A model generated the notes under the pieces. It made no database searches. It saw only the letters and a program-made list of their open reading frames with translations, and was not told the DNA's origin. Shown piece by piece: positions 46,973-56,089 of a DNA stretch of 64,000 nucleotides. A program made the position numbers and the translations under genes. Position 1 is the stretch's first letter; every line of letters starts with the position of its first letter. This DNA is from an uncultured Bacteroides sp. (GTDB lineage Bacteria > Bacteroidota > Bacteroidia > Bacteroidales > Bacteroidaceae). Where the stretch lies: NCBI GenBank assembly GCA_945833835.1, contig CAMAFR010000007.1:1-64000 (forward strand), read 5' to 3'.

Positions 46973-49339
46973 ATGAAAACAACAGAAAAATTCCTCTGCC
47001 GCTGCCTGCTCTTATTGGCAGGTCTGCCGCTGTTCTCGGCCTGTTCCGGCGAGAAGGACCACGAAGAACCCCTGTCACAGTATGTCGACCCGCTGATTGG
47101 CAGCGCACACTGCCGCTGGTTTCATGTAGCACCGGGCGCCATGCCCTTCGGCCTGGCCAAACCCGGCCCCTCTACCAACGGCAGCAAAGGCAACGCCACC
47201 GGATGGGAAGCCACCGGTTATGACTACCGTGACACCAGCATCGAAGGCTTCCCCTGCCTGCACGAGTTCCAGGTAGGCGGCATCGTGCTGATGCCTACCT
47301 GCGGCGAGCTCAAGACCGTGCCGGGCGAACCCGGAACGACCGGCGAAGGCTACCGCTCCGCATTCAGCCACGACGACGAGACCGCACAACCCGGCTACTA
47401 TGCCGTGACGCTGAAAGACTATGACATCCGCGCCGAACTGACAGCTACCCAACGGGTGGCTTACCAACGCTTCACCTTCCCGGCCAGCGACAACAGCCAC
47501 CTGCTGTTCGACATCGGCAACCGCCAGGGCGAAAGCGGTCCGGCCATTGACTCGGAAGTGACCATCAACGAAGACGGAAGCATCGAGGGCTGGGTGAAGA
47601 CCTTGCCGTTCTACAGCAACAAATACCAGTCGGGAGCCACGCTGACCCTGTATTTCTCTGCCGAAGTGGACCGCCGGCCCGAGAGCATCGGTACCTTCAT
47701 CGGCGGACAGCAGTTTGCCGGACAGCGCAGCGCCAAAGGAGTGGGGGCAGGAGCCTACCTCAACTACCAGACGCAGGCCGGCGACCAGGTGACCGCCCGC
47801 ATCGGCCTGTCGTACACCTCGGTGGAGAACGCACGTCTGAACCTGCAGACCGAAACCCGCAACGGACAACTCGGTTTCGACGAGGCACACCGCCTGTCGC
47901 AGCAGACATGGGAGGAACAGCTCGGCCGTATCCGGGTGGAGACTTCCTCCCGCGAGGACAAGGTGAAGTTCTACACCGGCCTCTACCACGCCCTGCTGGG
48001 ACGCGGACTGGCCAGTGACGTGAACGGTGCCTATCCCAAAAACGACGGCAGCATCGGCCAGATTCCCGCCAAAGCAGACGGCACTCCTTCGTTCTCATTC
48101 TACAACACCGACGCCATCTGGGGCGGACAGTGGAACCTGCTCCAGGTGTGGGCACTGGCCTATCCCGAATATTTGTCGGACTATGTCAGCACGCATCTGC
48201 AGGTCTATAAAGACACCGGCTGGATGGGCGACGGCCTGGCCTGCAGCCGCTACGTCTCGGGCGTAGGCACCAACCAGGTGAGCATCATCATCGCGGCCGC
48301 CTATATGTGCGGCATCCGCGACTTCGATGTGCAGACCGCCTACGAGGCTGCCCTGAAGAACGAGCTGGACGGCGTGAACCGCCCGATGGGGGCCGGCAAG
48401 CTCGACACAGACCGTTTCGTGAAATACGGCTACGTGCCTCATTTAGACAAAGGAGAAGGTCCTGCCGAAGCCTGGCTGTTCTCGGCCTCGCACACGTTGG
48501 AGTATTCTTACAGTGCCTACGCGGTGGCCCAGCTGGCCAAAGCGTTGGGCAAGACCGACGACTATGAGCGGCTGATGCACCTCTCAAAAGGATGGGAACG
48601 GCTCTATAACACGGAGAACAACCTCATCCAGCCCAAGGATGCCAACGGCAACTTCATCGACCGCTTCAACCCCATGGAAGTATGGCGCGGTTTCCAGGAA
48701 GGCAACGCCTACCAGTACACGTTCTACGTGCCCCACGACGCCAAGAGCCTCATCGCCAAGATGGGCAACGAAGAGTTCGCCGCCCGCCTGGACAGCATTT
48801 TCGCCCGCTCGCAGGAGAACCTGTTCAGCGGAGGCAAGAACATCGACGCTTTTGCCGGACTCCAGACCTATTACAACCAGGGCAACCAGCCGTGCCTGCA
48901 CATCTCGTGGCTGTTCAACCAGGCCGGACGGCCGTCGCTGACCCAGAAATGGGTACGTGCCATCCTGGACGAGTTCTACGGTACCGACGGCATCCACGGC
49001 TACGGCTACGGTCAGGACGAAGACCAAGGCCAGCTGGGTGCATGGTACGTCATCTCCTCGCTGGGTATGTTTGACGTGGCCGGTCTGGCCAACGAGCACG
49101 CCACCTTCGGGTTGGGCAGCCCCAAGTTCGACCGCATCACCGTGCAGCTCCATCCCCGCTACTATACGGGCAAGCGCTTTGTCATCGAGACCACCGGCAA
49201 CAGTCCGGAGAACAAGTATGCACAAGGCTACAAGCTGAACGGAGAGACCCTCCACAGTCCTGAAATACCTTTCAGTGCCGTGACAAGCGGCGGCAAGCTG
49301 GAAGTGGAAATGGGAGCCACTCCGAAAGACAATTATTGA
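46973..49339 (+). CDS. GH92 family glycoside hydrolase lipoprotein
   Basis: Lipobox; LSQYVDPLIGSAHCRWFHVAPGAMPFGLAKPGPSTNG, GYGYGQDEDQGQLGAWYVISSLGMFDV. Confidence 0.95.
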   Translation: MKTTEKFLCRCLLLLAGLPLFSACSGEKDHEEPLSQYVDPLIGSAHCRWFHVAPGAMPFGLAKPGPSTNGSKGNATGWEATGYDYRDTSIEGFPCLHEFQVGGIVLMPTCGELKTVPGEPGTTGEGYRSAFSHDDETAQPGYYAVTLKDYDIRAELTATQRVAYQRFTFPASDNSHLLFDIGNRQGESGPAIDSEVTINEDGSIEGWVKTLPFYSNKYQSGATLTLYFSAEVDRRPESIGTFIGGQQFAGQRSAKGVGAGAYLNYQTQAGDQVTARIGLSYTSVENARLNLQTETRNGQLGFDEAHRLSQQTWEEQLGRIRVETSSREDKVKFYTGLYHALLGRGLASDVNGAYPKNDGSIGQIPAKADGTPSFSFYNTDAIWGGQWNLLQVWALAYPEYLSDYVSTHLQVYKDTGWMGDGLACSRYVSGVGTNQVSIIIAAAYMCGIRDFDVQTAYEAALKNELDGVNRPMGAGKLDTDRFVKYGYVPHLDKGEGPAEAWLFSASHTLEYSYSAYAVAQLAKALGKTDDYERLMHLSKGWERLYNTENNLIQPKDANGNFIDRFNPMEVWRGFQEGNAYQYTFYVPHDAKSLIAKMGNEEFAARLDSIFARSQENLFSGGKNIDAFAGLQTYYNQGNQPCLHISWLFNQAGRPSLTQKWVRAILDEFYGTDGIHGYGYGQDEDQGQLGAWYVISSLGMFDVAGLANEHATFGLGSPKFDRITVQLHPRYYTGKRFVIETTGNSPENKYAQGYKLNGETLHSPEIPFSAVTSGGKLEVEMGATPKDNY

Positions 49340-49359
49340 ATACTTTTTTCTAACTGAGT

Positions 49360-49424
49360 CCTACGCCACAAAAAAGAGGATGTGTGATGGAGAAGTCCCC
49401 ACACATCCTCCTTTGTGGCGTAGG
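49360..49424. terminator. Long stem-loop between convergent GH92 and queA
   Basis: cctacgccacaaa..gaggatgtgtg / cacacatcctc..tttgtggcgtagg. Confidence 0.8.
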
Positions 49425-49463
49425 TTATTTCAGGGCAAACGCCCTTAGAGCTGTATAGCCTGA

Positions 49464-49524
49464 AAGGTTAATAACCTTTCGGCAGTAAGGTTAATAACCT
49501 TGCGGCGTTAAGGTTAATAACCTT
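49464..49524. repeat. Three tandem palindromes AAGGTTAATAACCTT, exact 23-bp period
   Basis: Copies at 49464-49478, 49487-49501, 49510-49524. Confidence 0.95.
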
Positions 49525-49559
49525 CCGGACAGGTTCCCCTATGGGGCAGCGATGCCAGA

Positions 49560-50777
49560 CTACGGTATCAGCAACGAGGAATCTCCGTAGCTGAGGAAAC
49601 GGAAACCGCCTGCCAGGGCATAATCATAGATACGGCGCCAGTCGCCATGTACAAACGCCGAGACCAACAGCAACAAGGTGCTCTGCGGCTGGTGGAAATT
49701 GGTGACGATGCGCTTCACTATCTTGTAGTCATAGCCTGGGGCGATGATGATCTGCGTACTGGTGTGCAAGGTTTCCAGCCCGTGGCGGTCCAGATAGTCC
49801 AGCAAGTGCTGCAAAGCCGCCTCCGCACTCAGGTCGGGATGCGTTTCGTAGGGAGTCCACTGGCGGATGTGCAGGTCCTCCTCGGTAGCATCGGGAGCCT
49901 CGGCCAGCTTCACCCCCATGTAATACAGGCTTTCCAACGTGCGGACCGAAGTCGTACCCACCGCCGTCACGTCCGCCCGATGGGCCAGCAACCGCTCTAT
50001 GGTGTGCCGGCTCACGGCAATGTGTTCGGTATGCATGTCGTGCCCTTCCAGCTCCTCGCTCTTCACCGGCTTGAACGTGCCTGCCCCTACGTGGAGTGTC
50101 ACCTCGGACAGCTCAATGCCTTTGGCTTTCAAGGCATCCAGCACGGCAGGTGTGAAGTGCAGCCCGGCGGTAGGCGCGGCTACCGACCCCTTTATCTTGG
50201 AGTACACCGTCTGGTAGGTGGTCTTGTCGCTCTCCTGGGTGGCCCGGTTCAGATAGGGCGGAATGGGCAGTTCGCCGAACACTTCCAGTATATCGGCAAA
50301 CGTCACCGCCGCACAGTCCCACTCAAAGTCTACCCTGAAGCTGGTCCCCCGGCACTCGCCCCGGGTGGCCGTGAGCGTGACCTGCTCTCCCTTCACCGTC
50401 ATTTCGCGTTGCAGCGCACCTTCCTTCCATTTCTTCAGATGGCCCACCAGGCACAGCCAGGCACTGTGGCGCGTCTGCTGGAAGTTCTGGGCATAATCGG
50501 CCGGCTCTATGGGCTCCAGACAGAAGATTTCTATCAGGGCTCCCGTCGGCTTGCGGAAGTGCAGCCGCGCCTGGATGACCTTCGTGTTATTGAACACCAT
50601 GAGTGACCCCGGTTCCAGATAGGCGGGCAACGCACTGAAGACCGTATCACTCAGCTGGCCATGCCGGTAGACCAGCAGGCGCGAACGGTCGCGTTCGGCC
50701 AGCGGGAACTTGGCAATGCGGTCATCGGGCAACGGATAATTGTAATCGCTGATACGGATATGTTTGGTTTCTTCCAT
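49560..50777 (-). CDS. queA: S-adenosylmethionine:tRNA ribosyltransferase-isomerase
   Basis: PLPDDRIAKFPLAERDRSRLLV, FNNTKVIQARL, GSVAAPTAGLHFTPAVLDAL, LHVGAGTFKPV. Confidence 0.96.
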   Translation of the reverse strand: MEETKHIRISDYNYPLPDDRIAKFPLAERDRSRLLVYRHGQLSDTVFSALPAYLEPGSLMVFNNTKVIQARLHFRKPTGALIEIFCLEPIEPADYAQNFQQTRHSAWLCLVGHLKKWKEGALQREMTVKGEQVTLTATRGECRGTSFRVDFEWDCAAVTFADILEVFGELPIPPYLNRATQESDKTTYQTVYSKIKGSVAAPTAGLHFTPAVLDALKAKGIELSEVTLHVGAGTFKPVKSEELEGHDMHTEHIAVSRHTIERLLAHRADVTAVGTTSVRTLESLYYMGVKLAEAPDATEEDLHIRQWTPYETHPDLSAEAALQHLLDYLDRHGLETLHTSTQIIIAPGYDYKIVKRIVTNFHQPQSTLLLLVSAFVHGDWRRIYDYALAGGFRFLSYGDSSLLIP

Positions 50778-50806
50778 GTCAATAGCTTGTTTTTTTGATG
50801 CAGCCG

Positions 50807-50835
50807 CAAAAGTACGACATTTTTGCGTATTTTTG
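50807..50835. promoter_or_regulatory. Divergent -7 boxes (queA minus TACTTTTG; Smr-domain gene plus TATTTTTG)
   Basis: caaaagta 50807-50814 and tatttttg 50828-50835. Confidence 0.45.
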
Positions 50836-50875
50836 TCCCACTTACAGCCAGAAGCTGGCAAAAACAGAAAACGCT

Positions 50876-51946
50876 ATGAAGATTGGAGATAAAGTACGCT
50901 TCCTCAGTGAAGTGGGAGGAGGCATCGTGCGCGGCTTTCAAGGCAAAGACGTGGCACTGGTAGAAGGCGATGACGGATTTGAAATCCCGATGCTCATCAA
51001 AGAATGCGTGGTGGTGCAGACCGACGACTACAACATACCGTTGAAGCTGAAACGCAAGCCGGCGGCGGCCCCCGACGGTTTCGAGGACGAAGAGGAAGAG
51101 GAGGAAGAGGAAGAAGACAGACCCATCACCTACCGTGAACCCGAGGTGAAAGGGAACGATGTGCTCAACGCCTGGCTGGCCTATGTCCCTGTGGACGTGA
51201 AAACCATCTCGACGACCGATTTCGATGCCTGGTTAGTGAACGACAGCAACTATTTCCTGGAGTATGTCTACCTCTCCGCCCAAGGCGACGAATGGGTGCT
51301 GCGCGGCAAGGGGACGGTACGCCCCAACCGGAAAGAGCACCTGGAGACTTTCCCCAAGACCCGGCTCAACGAGCTGGAGCACGTAGCCCTGCAGTTCATC
51401 GCCTACAAGGACGACCGCCCGTTTGCACTGAAGCCCGCCGTGAGCCGTGAGTGGCGCATCGACCCGGTGAAGTTCTACAAGTTGCATACATTTGTCCCGA
51501 ATGCCTTTTTTGCCCAACCGGCGCTGCTCTACGAAATCGTGAAAGACGACGAGCCCTCCCGCCCGATGCAGCTCTCGGCCGAAGAGCTGCGCCAAGCGCT
51601 GCTACAAAAGACATCGACCGACATCCCCCGGAAAATCGGGAGGAAACAGCACCAGGAGAAGAACGGCATCATCGAAGTGGACCTGCACATCCATGCCTTG
51701 CTGGACGACACCACCGGCATGAACAACGCCGAAATGCTGTCGTACCAGCTCGACGTGTTCCGCCGCACCTTGGCCGAGTATGCCGACCGGAAAGGCCAGA
51801 AGCTGGTCTTTATCCACGGTAAAGGCGACGGCGTGCTGCGACGTGCCATCCTGGACGAGCTGAAACGGAATTACCGGAACTACCCCAGCCAGGACGCCTC
51901 TTTCCGCGAATACGGATTCGGGGCCACCATGATTACCATCCGGTAG
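50876..51946 (+). CDS. DUF2027 and Smr domain-containing protein
   Basis: N-terminal [21 protein letters not shown] and C-terminal Smr [12 protein letters not shown]...[21 protein letters not shown]. Confidence 0.9.
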   Translation: MKIGDKVRFLSEVGGGIVRGFQGKDVALVEGDDGFEIPMLIKECVVVQTDDYNIPLKLKRKPAAAPDGFEDEEEEEEEEEDRPITYREPEVKGNDVLNAWLAYVPVDVKTISTTDFDAWLVNDSNYFLEYVYLSAQGDEWVLRGKGTVRPNRKEHLETFPKTRLNELEHVALQFIAYKDDRPFALKPAVSREWRIDPVKFYKLHTFVPNAFFAQPALLYEIVKDDEPSRPMQLSAEELRQALLQKTSTDIPRKIGRKQHQEKNGIIEVDLHIHALLDDTTGMNNAEMLSYQLDVFRRTLAEYADRKGQKLVFIHGKGDGVLRRAILDELKRNYRNYPSQDASFREYGFGATMITIR

Positions 51947-51973
51947 TGAAAAGGACCGCCGGAGACAGAAGCC

Positions 51974-51996
51974 GTACCGCCAAAATTTGGCGGTAC
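51974..51996. promoter_or_regulatory. Perfect 23-bp palindrome overlapping the -33 region of the DUF1573-PL8 gene
   Basis: gtaccgccaaa-a-tttggcggtac; TTTG at 51986 is 20 bp upstream of TACCTTTA (52010). Confidence 0.6.
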
Positions 51997-52045
51997 AAAG
52001 AATTAGTCCTACCTTTACATCCTCATCACATAACCATCCTATGAT

Positions 52046-54424
52046 ATGAAAAAACACCTTCTTCTATCCTTGTTCAGCGTGCTGGCCCTGGGAACGGCCG
52101 TGGCCCAGGAACTGACGTTCAAGGAAACCAGCCACGACTTCGGACAACTTCTGGAAGCCGACGGCGAGGTGAGCTACGACTTCCAGTTCACCAACACCGG
52201 GACAGCGCCGCTCCTCATCCAACAAGTCATCACAGGCTGCGGCTGCACAGCCGCCAAATGGAGTGAGAAACCCTACCAACCCGGCGCGAAAGGCAGCATA
52301 CGCATCACCTACCACCCGGAAAACCGAAAAATGGAGGCTTTCAGCATACCGACGGAGGTATTCACCAACCTGCCACAACCCGCCACCCTGACCATCACCG
52401 GAAAGGTGACCCTGGAAAAACATCCCTACGTGAACTTCTTCGACCCGGCCAAAGGCGAACGCAAGGTGCCGAAGACCATCACCCCGAAAGACGACTACGA
52501 ACTGGTGCTGCAACGGGTGCGCGAACAGCTGTATGCCTCGACACCCGTGGAGACCATGGACAAGAACGCCACCAGCCTGATGAAACTCATGACCCCCGAA
52601 GGGACATGGGCACAGATAGACTACAAGTGTTTCTTCCGTACCAACTGGGAGCCTGCCGACCACCTGAACCGCATCAAGCGGCTGGCCATGGCCTATACCT
52701 GTCCGCTGTCTTCCCTCTATGGCAACCAGGTGCTCTTCCGCTCCATCGACAAGGCCCTGCGGGCCTGGAATGAATACAAGCCCACTTCTTACAACTGGTG
52801 GTACAACGACATCTCGGCACCGAAGGTGATGGCCGACATTCTGGCCCTGCTGGCCGCCGGCGAACAGCAACCCGCCGCATCGGTCACCCAAGGCCTGATG
52901 GACATGATGGCCAAGAGCGACCCCCGCAAATGGACGGGTGCCAACAAGCAGGACATCGCCATGCACCACATGATACGTGGCTGCGTATTGAAAAACGACA
53001 GCATCGTGAGCACCAACGTCGGCGAGTTCTTCGAGCCGATACGCATCACCGACTTTGAGGGCATCCGCGAAGACCTGTCCTACCAGCAGCACCGCACACA
53101 GCTCTACATCGGCGGCTACGGAACGGTGTTCGTAGACAACATCTCGAAAATCGCCCCGCTGTTCAGAGGCACCCAGTATGCGCTGCAACCGGAACAGGTA
53201 CGGCTGTTCTCTGAATTTGTCCGCAGCACGTATCTGAACGTCTTCCGCTCACGCTACATGGACTTCAGTGTATGCGGACGCAGCGTCAGCCGTAAAAAGA
53301 CCCTCGACCTGGGAGAATACGCTTTCCTGTTCCAGAAAATGAAGGAGCTGGATCCCGAACATACCGAAGAGTATGAGGCCGTGGCCCAACGCTTCGCCAC
53401 CCAGAACCCCACCTTGGGACGGACCAACCGCAACAAGATGTACTACACCTCCGACTACATGCTGCACAACCGCAAACGGTACGACTTCTCCGTACGGGCC
53501 GTATCGAAAGAGACCTGCCGTTCGGAAAGCGGAAACGGCGAGAACCTGCTGGGCACCTTCTTCAGCGAAGGGGTCACCAGCATCCGCGTGACCGGCGATG
53601 AATATGTGGACATCTTCCCGGTATGGGAGTGGGACAAGATTCCGGGCACGACCACCCCTGCGGGAGAAGTGGAGAACCACAACGACTGGGGAGTGGAAGG
53701 AAAATCCCTGTTCGCAGCCGGAGCCTCCGACGGGATGTATGGCGTGATGGGGTATGCCATGGACGACTATGGCATGAAGGCCAAGAAATCCTGGTTCATG
53801 TTCGACAATGAAATTGTCTGCCTCGGTGCGGGCATCGAAGCCCCCGATACGGACAAGGAAATCAACACGACGGTCAACCAATGCCACCTCAAGAGCGACG
53901 TGTACCTGATTTCGGGCAATGAAGCCGGGAAAATGACACCCGAAAGCAGCGTGGAACAACCGTTCAGCGGATGGGTATGGCACAACAAAGTGGGCTATTA
54001 CTTCCCGGAAAGCTCGCCGCTGCATCTGAAGAACACGCAACAGAAAGGACGCTGGTCACGCATCAACTTCAACCAGTCGGGCGAAGAAGTGTCGCTGCCG
54101 GTCTTCAACCTCTGGCTCAGTCATGGCAACAAGCCGCAACAGGCCGGCTACGCGTATGTAGTGGTGCCGGGAGTGGCCTCGCCCGCCTCGCTCCGCTCTT
54201 TCGACACCCAAGCCTTGCACATCCTGAGCAACACCTCGTCACTGCAGGCCGTCCACCACGAAAAGCTGGACATGGTGCAGGCCGTCTTTTACGAGGCCGG
54301 AAGCCTGACGTGCGGCGCATCGACCTTGCAGGCCGACCGTCCCTGTGTGCTCCTGGCCAAGAACATCTCCACCGGACAGCCGGAAATCATCCGGGTAGAC
54401 CCGACCACGAAGAAACCGTTCTGA
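52046..54424 (+). CDS. DUF1573 domain fused to polysaccharide lyase family 8-like lyase
   Basis: DUF1573 (FKETSHDFGQLLEADGEVSYDFQFTNTGTAPLLIQQVITGCGCTAAKW) then PL8-like NWWYNDISAPK, GGYGTVFVDNISK, DFSVRAVSKETCRSESGNGENLLGTFFSEGVTSIRVTGDEY..WEWDKIPGTT. Confidence 0.8.
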   Translation: MKKHLLLSLFSVLALGTAVAQELTFKETSHDFGQLLEADGEVSYDFQFTNTGTAPLLIQQVITGCGCTAAKWSEKPYQPGAKGSIRITYHPENRKMEAFSIPTEVFTNLPQPATLTITGKVTLEKHPYVNFFDPAKGERKVPKTITPKDDYELVLQRVREQLYASTPVETMDKNATSLMKLMTPEGTWAQIDYKCFFRTNWEPADHLNRIKRLAMAYTCPLSSLYGNQVLFRSIDKALRAWNEYKPTSYNWWYNDISAPKVMADILALLAAGEQQPAASVTQGLMDMMAKSDPRKWTGANKQDIAMHHMIRGCVLKNDSIVSTNVGEFFEPIRITDFEGIREDLSYQQHRTQLYIGGYGTVFVDNISKIAPLFRGTQYALQPEQVRLFSEFVRSTYLNVFRSRYMDFSVCGRSVSRKKTLDLGEYAFLFQKMKELDPEHTEEYEAVAQRFATQNPTLGRTNRNKMYYTSDYMLHNRKRYDFSVRAVSKETCRSESGNGENLLGTFFSEGVTSIRVTGDEYVDIFPVWEWDKIPGTTTPAGEVENHNDWGVEGKSLFAAGASDGMYGVMGYAMDDYGMKAKKSWFMFDNEIVCLGAGIEAPDTDKEINTTVNQCHLKSDVYLISGNEAGKMTPESSVEQPFSGWVWHNKVGYYFPESSPLHLKNTQQKGRWSRINFNQSGEEVSLPVFNLWLSHGNKPQQAGYAYVVVPGVASPASLRSFDTQALHILSNTSSLQAVHHEKLDMVQAVFYEAGSLTCGASTLQADRPCVLLAKNISTGQPEIIRVDPTTKKPF

Positions 54425-54444
54425 CGGACATCGGCCATTCCCCA

Positions 54445-54512
54445 CAGCGCAGCGAAGCCCTCTATCCGGCCTCCCGAAACGGGAAACCCGCCGGAACGGC
54501 TTCGCTGCGCTG
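54445..54512. terminator. Inverted repeat downstream of the PL8 gene
   Basis: cagcgcagcgaagcc / ggcttcgctgcgctg perfect 15-bp arms. Confidence 0.6.
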
Positions 54513-54623
54513 CCGGCAGCCGGCGGCAATGTCCTACGCACGGGGGCTGAAAAAGGATTCCACCACATTGTTTTTCTATTCGGCAGAAAATGCCTACCTT
54601 TGCAGCCCTATTCGAAGGACACT

Positions 54624-55937
54624 ATGAGAACAAAGACTGACTGCAAACAACCTATTATTCATTTCATCATATCCCTCCTGCTGACGATGGTGTGCAGCGG
54701 ATGCATCACGACCGTACAAGTCCCCTCGCCACGCCACACCGGCGGCGATTGGATACCGTCGGATTCTGTCTTCACCCGCTATCTGCAACAAGAGCGGCTC
54801 CACACCACCCACAACAATGAGATGAAGCTGCTGGCCAGCGGGTCGGCCAAGTTCACCTCCCTCTTCGACGACATCCGGAAGGCCAAGCACCACATCCATC
54901 TGGAATACTTCAATTTCCGCAACGACTCGATTGCCAATACACTGTTCGACCTCCTGGCAGAAAAGGTACAGGAAGGGGTCAAGGTGCGGGCCATGTTCGA
55001 TGCCTTCGGCAATATGTCGAACAACCGGCCCATCCGGCAGCCGATGATGGAGTGGCTGCGTGCCAAGGGCATCGAAATCGTGACGTTCGACCCCATCCGG
55101 TTCCCCTGGGTCAACCATGTGGCCAGCCGCGACCACCAGAAAATCGTTGTCATTGACGGACATATCGGCTACACGGGCGGCATGAACATTGCCGACTACT
55201 ACATCAACGGACTGCCCGAAATAGGCGAATGGCACGACATGCACCTCCGGCTGGAAGGACCTGCCGTTGAGGACTTGCAACGCATGTTCCTCACCATGTG
55301 GAACAAGGAGACCCACCAACAGGTGGACGGCACAGGTTTCTTCCCGTTCACAGAAGCCTCCACCTATCAGGCAGCCCCCCGACAATCGGGCAGACAGGTG
55401 GCCATCCTGCAACGCCGGCCCAACAAGGCCCCGGCCACCATCCGGCATGCCTACATCGCCGCCATGGATGCCGCCGAGCACTCCATCCGCATCATCAACC
55501 CATACTTCACGCCTACCGTGAGCATCCGGCGGGCCATCCGGCGGGCTGTCCGGCGCGGAGTGCGGGTAGACATCATGATACCCGGCAAATCAGACATCCC
55601 GTTCACTCCCGATGCCGCCTTCTACATTGCCAACCGGCTACGCAAGGCAGGGGCGCATGTCTATGTGTACAACGGCGGTTTCCACCACTCGAAAACCATG
55701 ACGGTAGACGGACGTTTCTGCACCGTGGGCAGCACCAACCTGAACGCCCGCAGCCTGCGCTACGACTACGAGGTCAATGCCTTCATCATGGACCTGCCCC
55801 TCACCGACGAGCTGGACCGCCTGTTCGACCATGACCGGCAGAACAGCACCGTACTGACCCACGACACCTACCGCCAACGCGGCCACTGGAAACGCTTCGT
55901 GGGGTGGTTCGCCCATCTGTTCACCCCGGTCTTGTAA
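54624..55937 (+). CDS. Cardiolipin synthase/phospholipase D-like lipoprotein
   Basis: Two HKD motifs (HQKIVVID, HSKTMTVD); lipobox LTMVCSGC. Confidence 0.87.
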   Translation: MRTKTDCKQPIIHFIISLLLTMVCSGCITTVQVPSPRHTGGDWIPSDSVFTRYLQQERLHTTHNNEMKLLASGSAKFTSLFDDIRKAKHHIHLEYFNFRNDSIANTLFDLLAEKVQEGVKVRAMFDAFGNMSNNRPIRQPMMEWLRAKGIEIVTFDPIRFPWVNHVASRDHQKIVVIDGHIGYTGGMNIADYYINGLPEIGEWHDMHLRLEGPAVEDLQRMFLTMWNKETHQQVDGTGFFPFTEASTYQAAPRQSGRQVAILQRRPNKAPATIRHAYIAAMDAAEHSIRIINPYFTPTVSIRRAIRRAVRRGVRVDIMIPGKSDIPFTPDAAFYIANRLRKAGAHVYVYNGGFHHSKTMTVDGRFCTVGSTNLNARSLRYDYEVNAFIMDLPLTDELDRLFDHDRQNSTVLTHDTYRQRGHWKRFVGWFAHLFTPVL

Positions 55938-56089
55938 ACCAGGCCTCCCGCTGTTGCCGTCGCTCCACAGATGGGCCGGACACGAAGCGATAACTTCCTT
56001 TAACTACTGCCGCTTCGAAGAAATGCAATATTTTCCTTATTTTTGCCAAATCTGTAACCTCTGCAAACGGAAAGGAAACAAGATAGGCT

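Noticed and set aside
49464-49524. Possible mini-CRISPR
   Set aside because: Repeat 15 bp and spacers 8 bp, far below CRISPR dimensions, and no cas genes.
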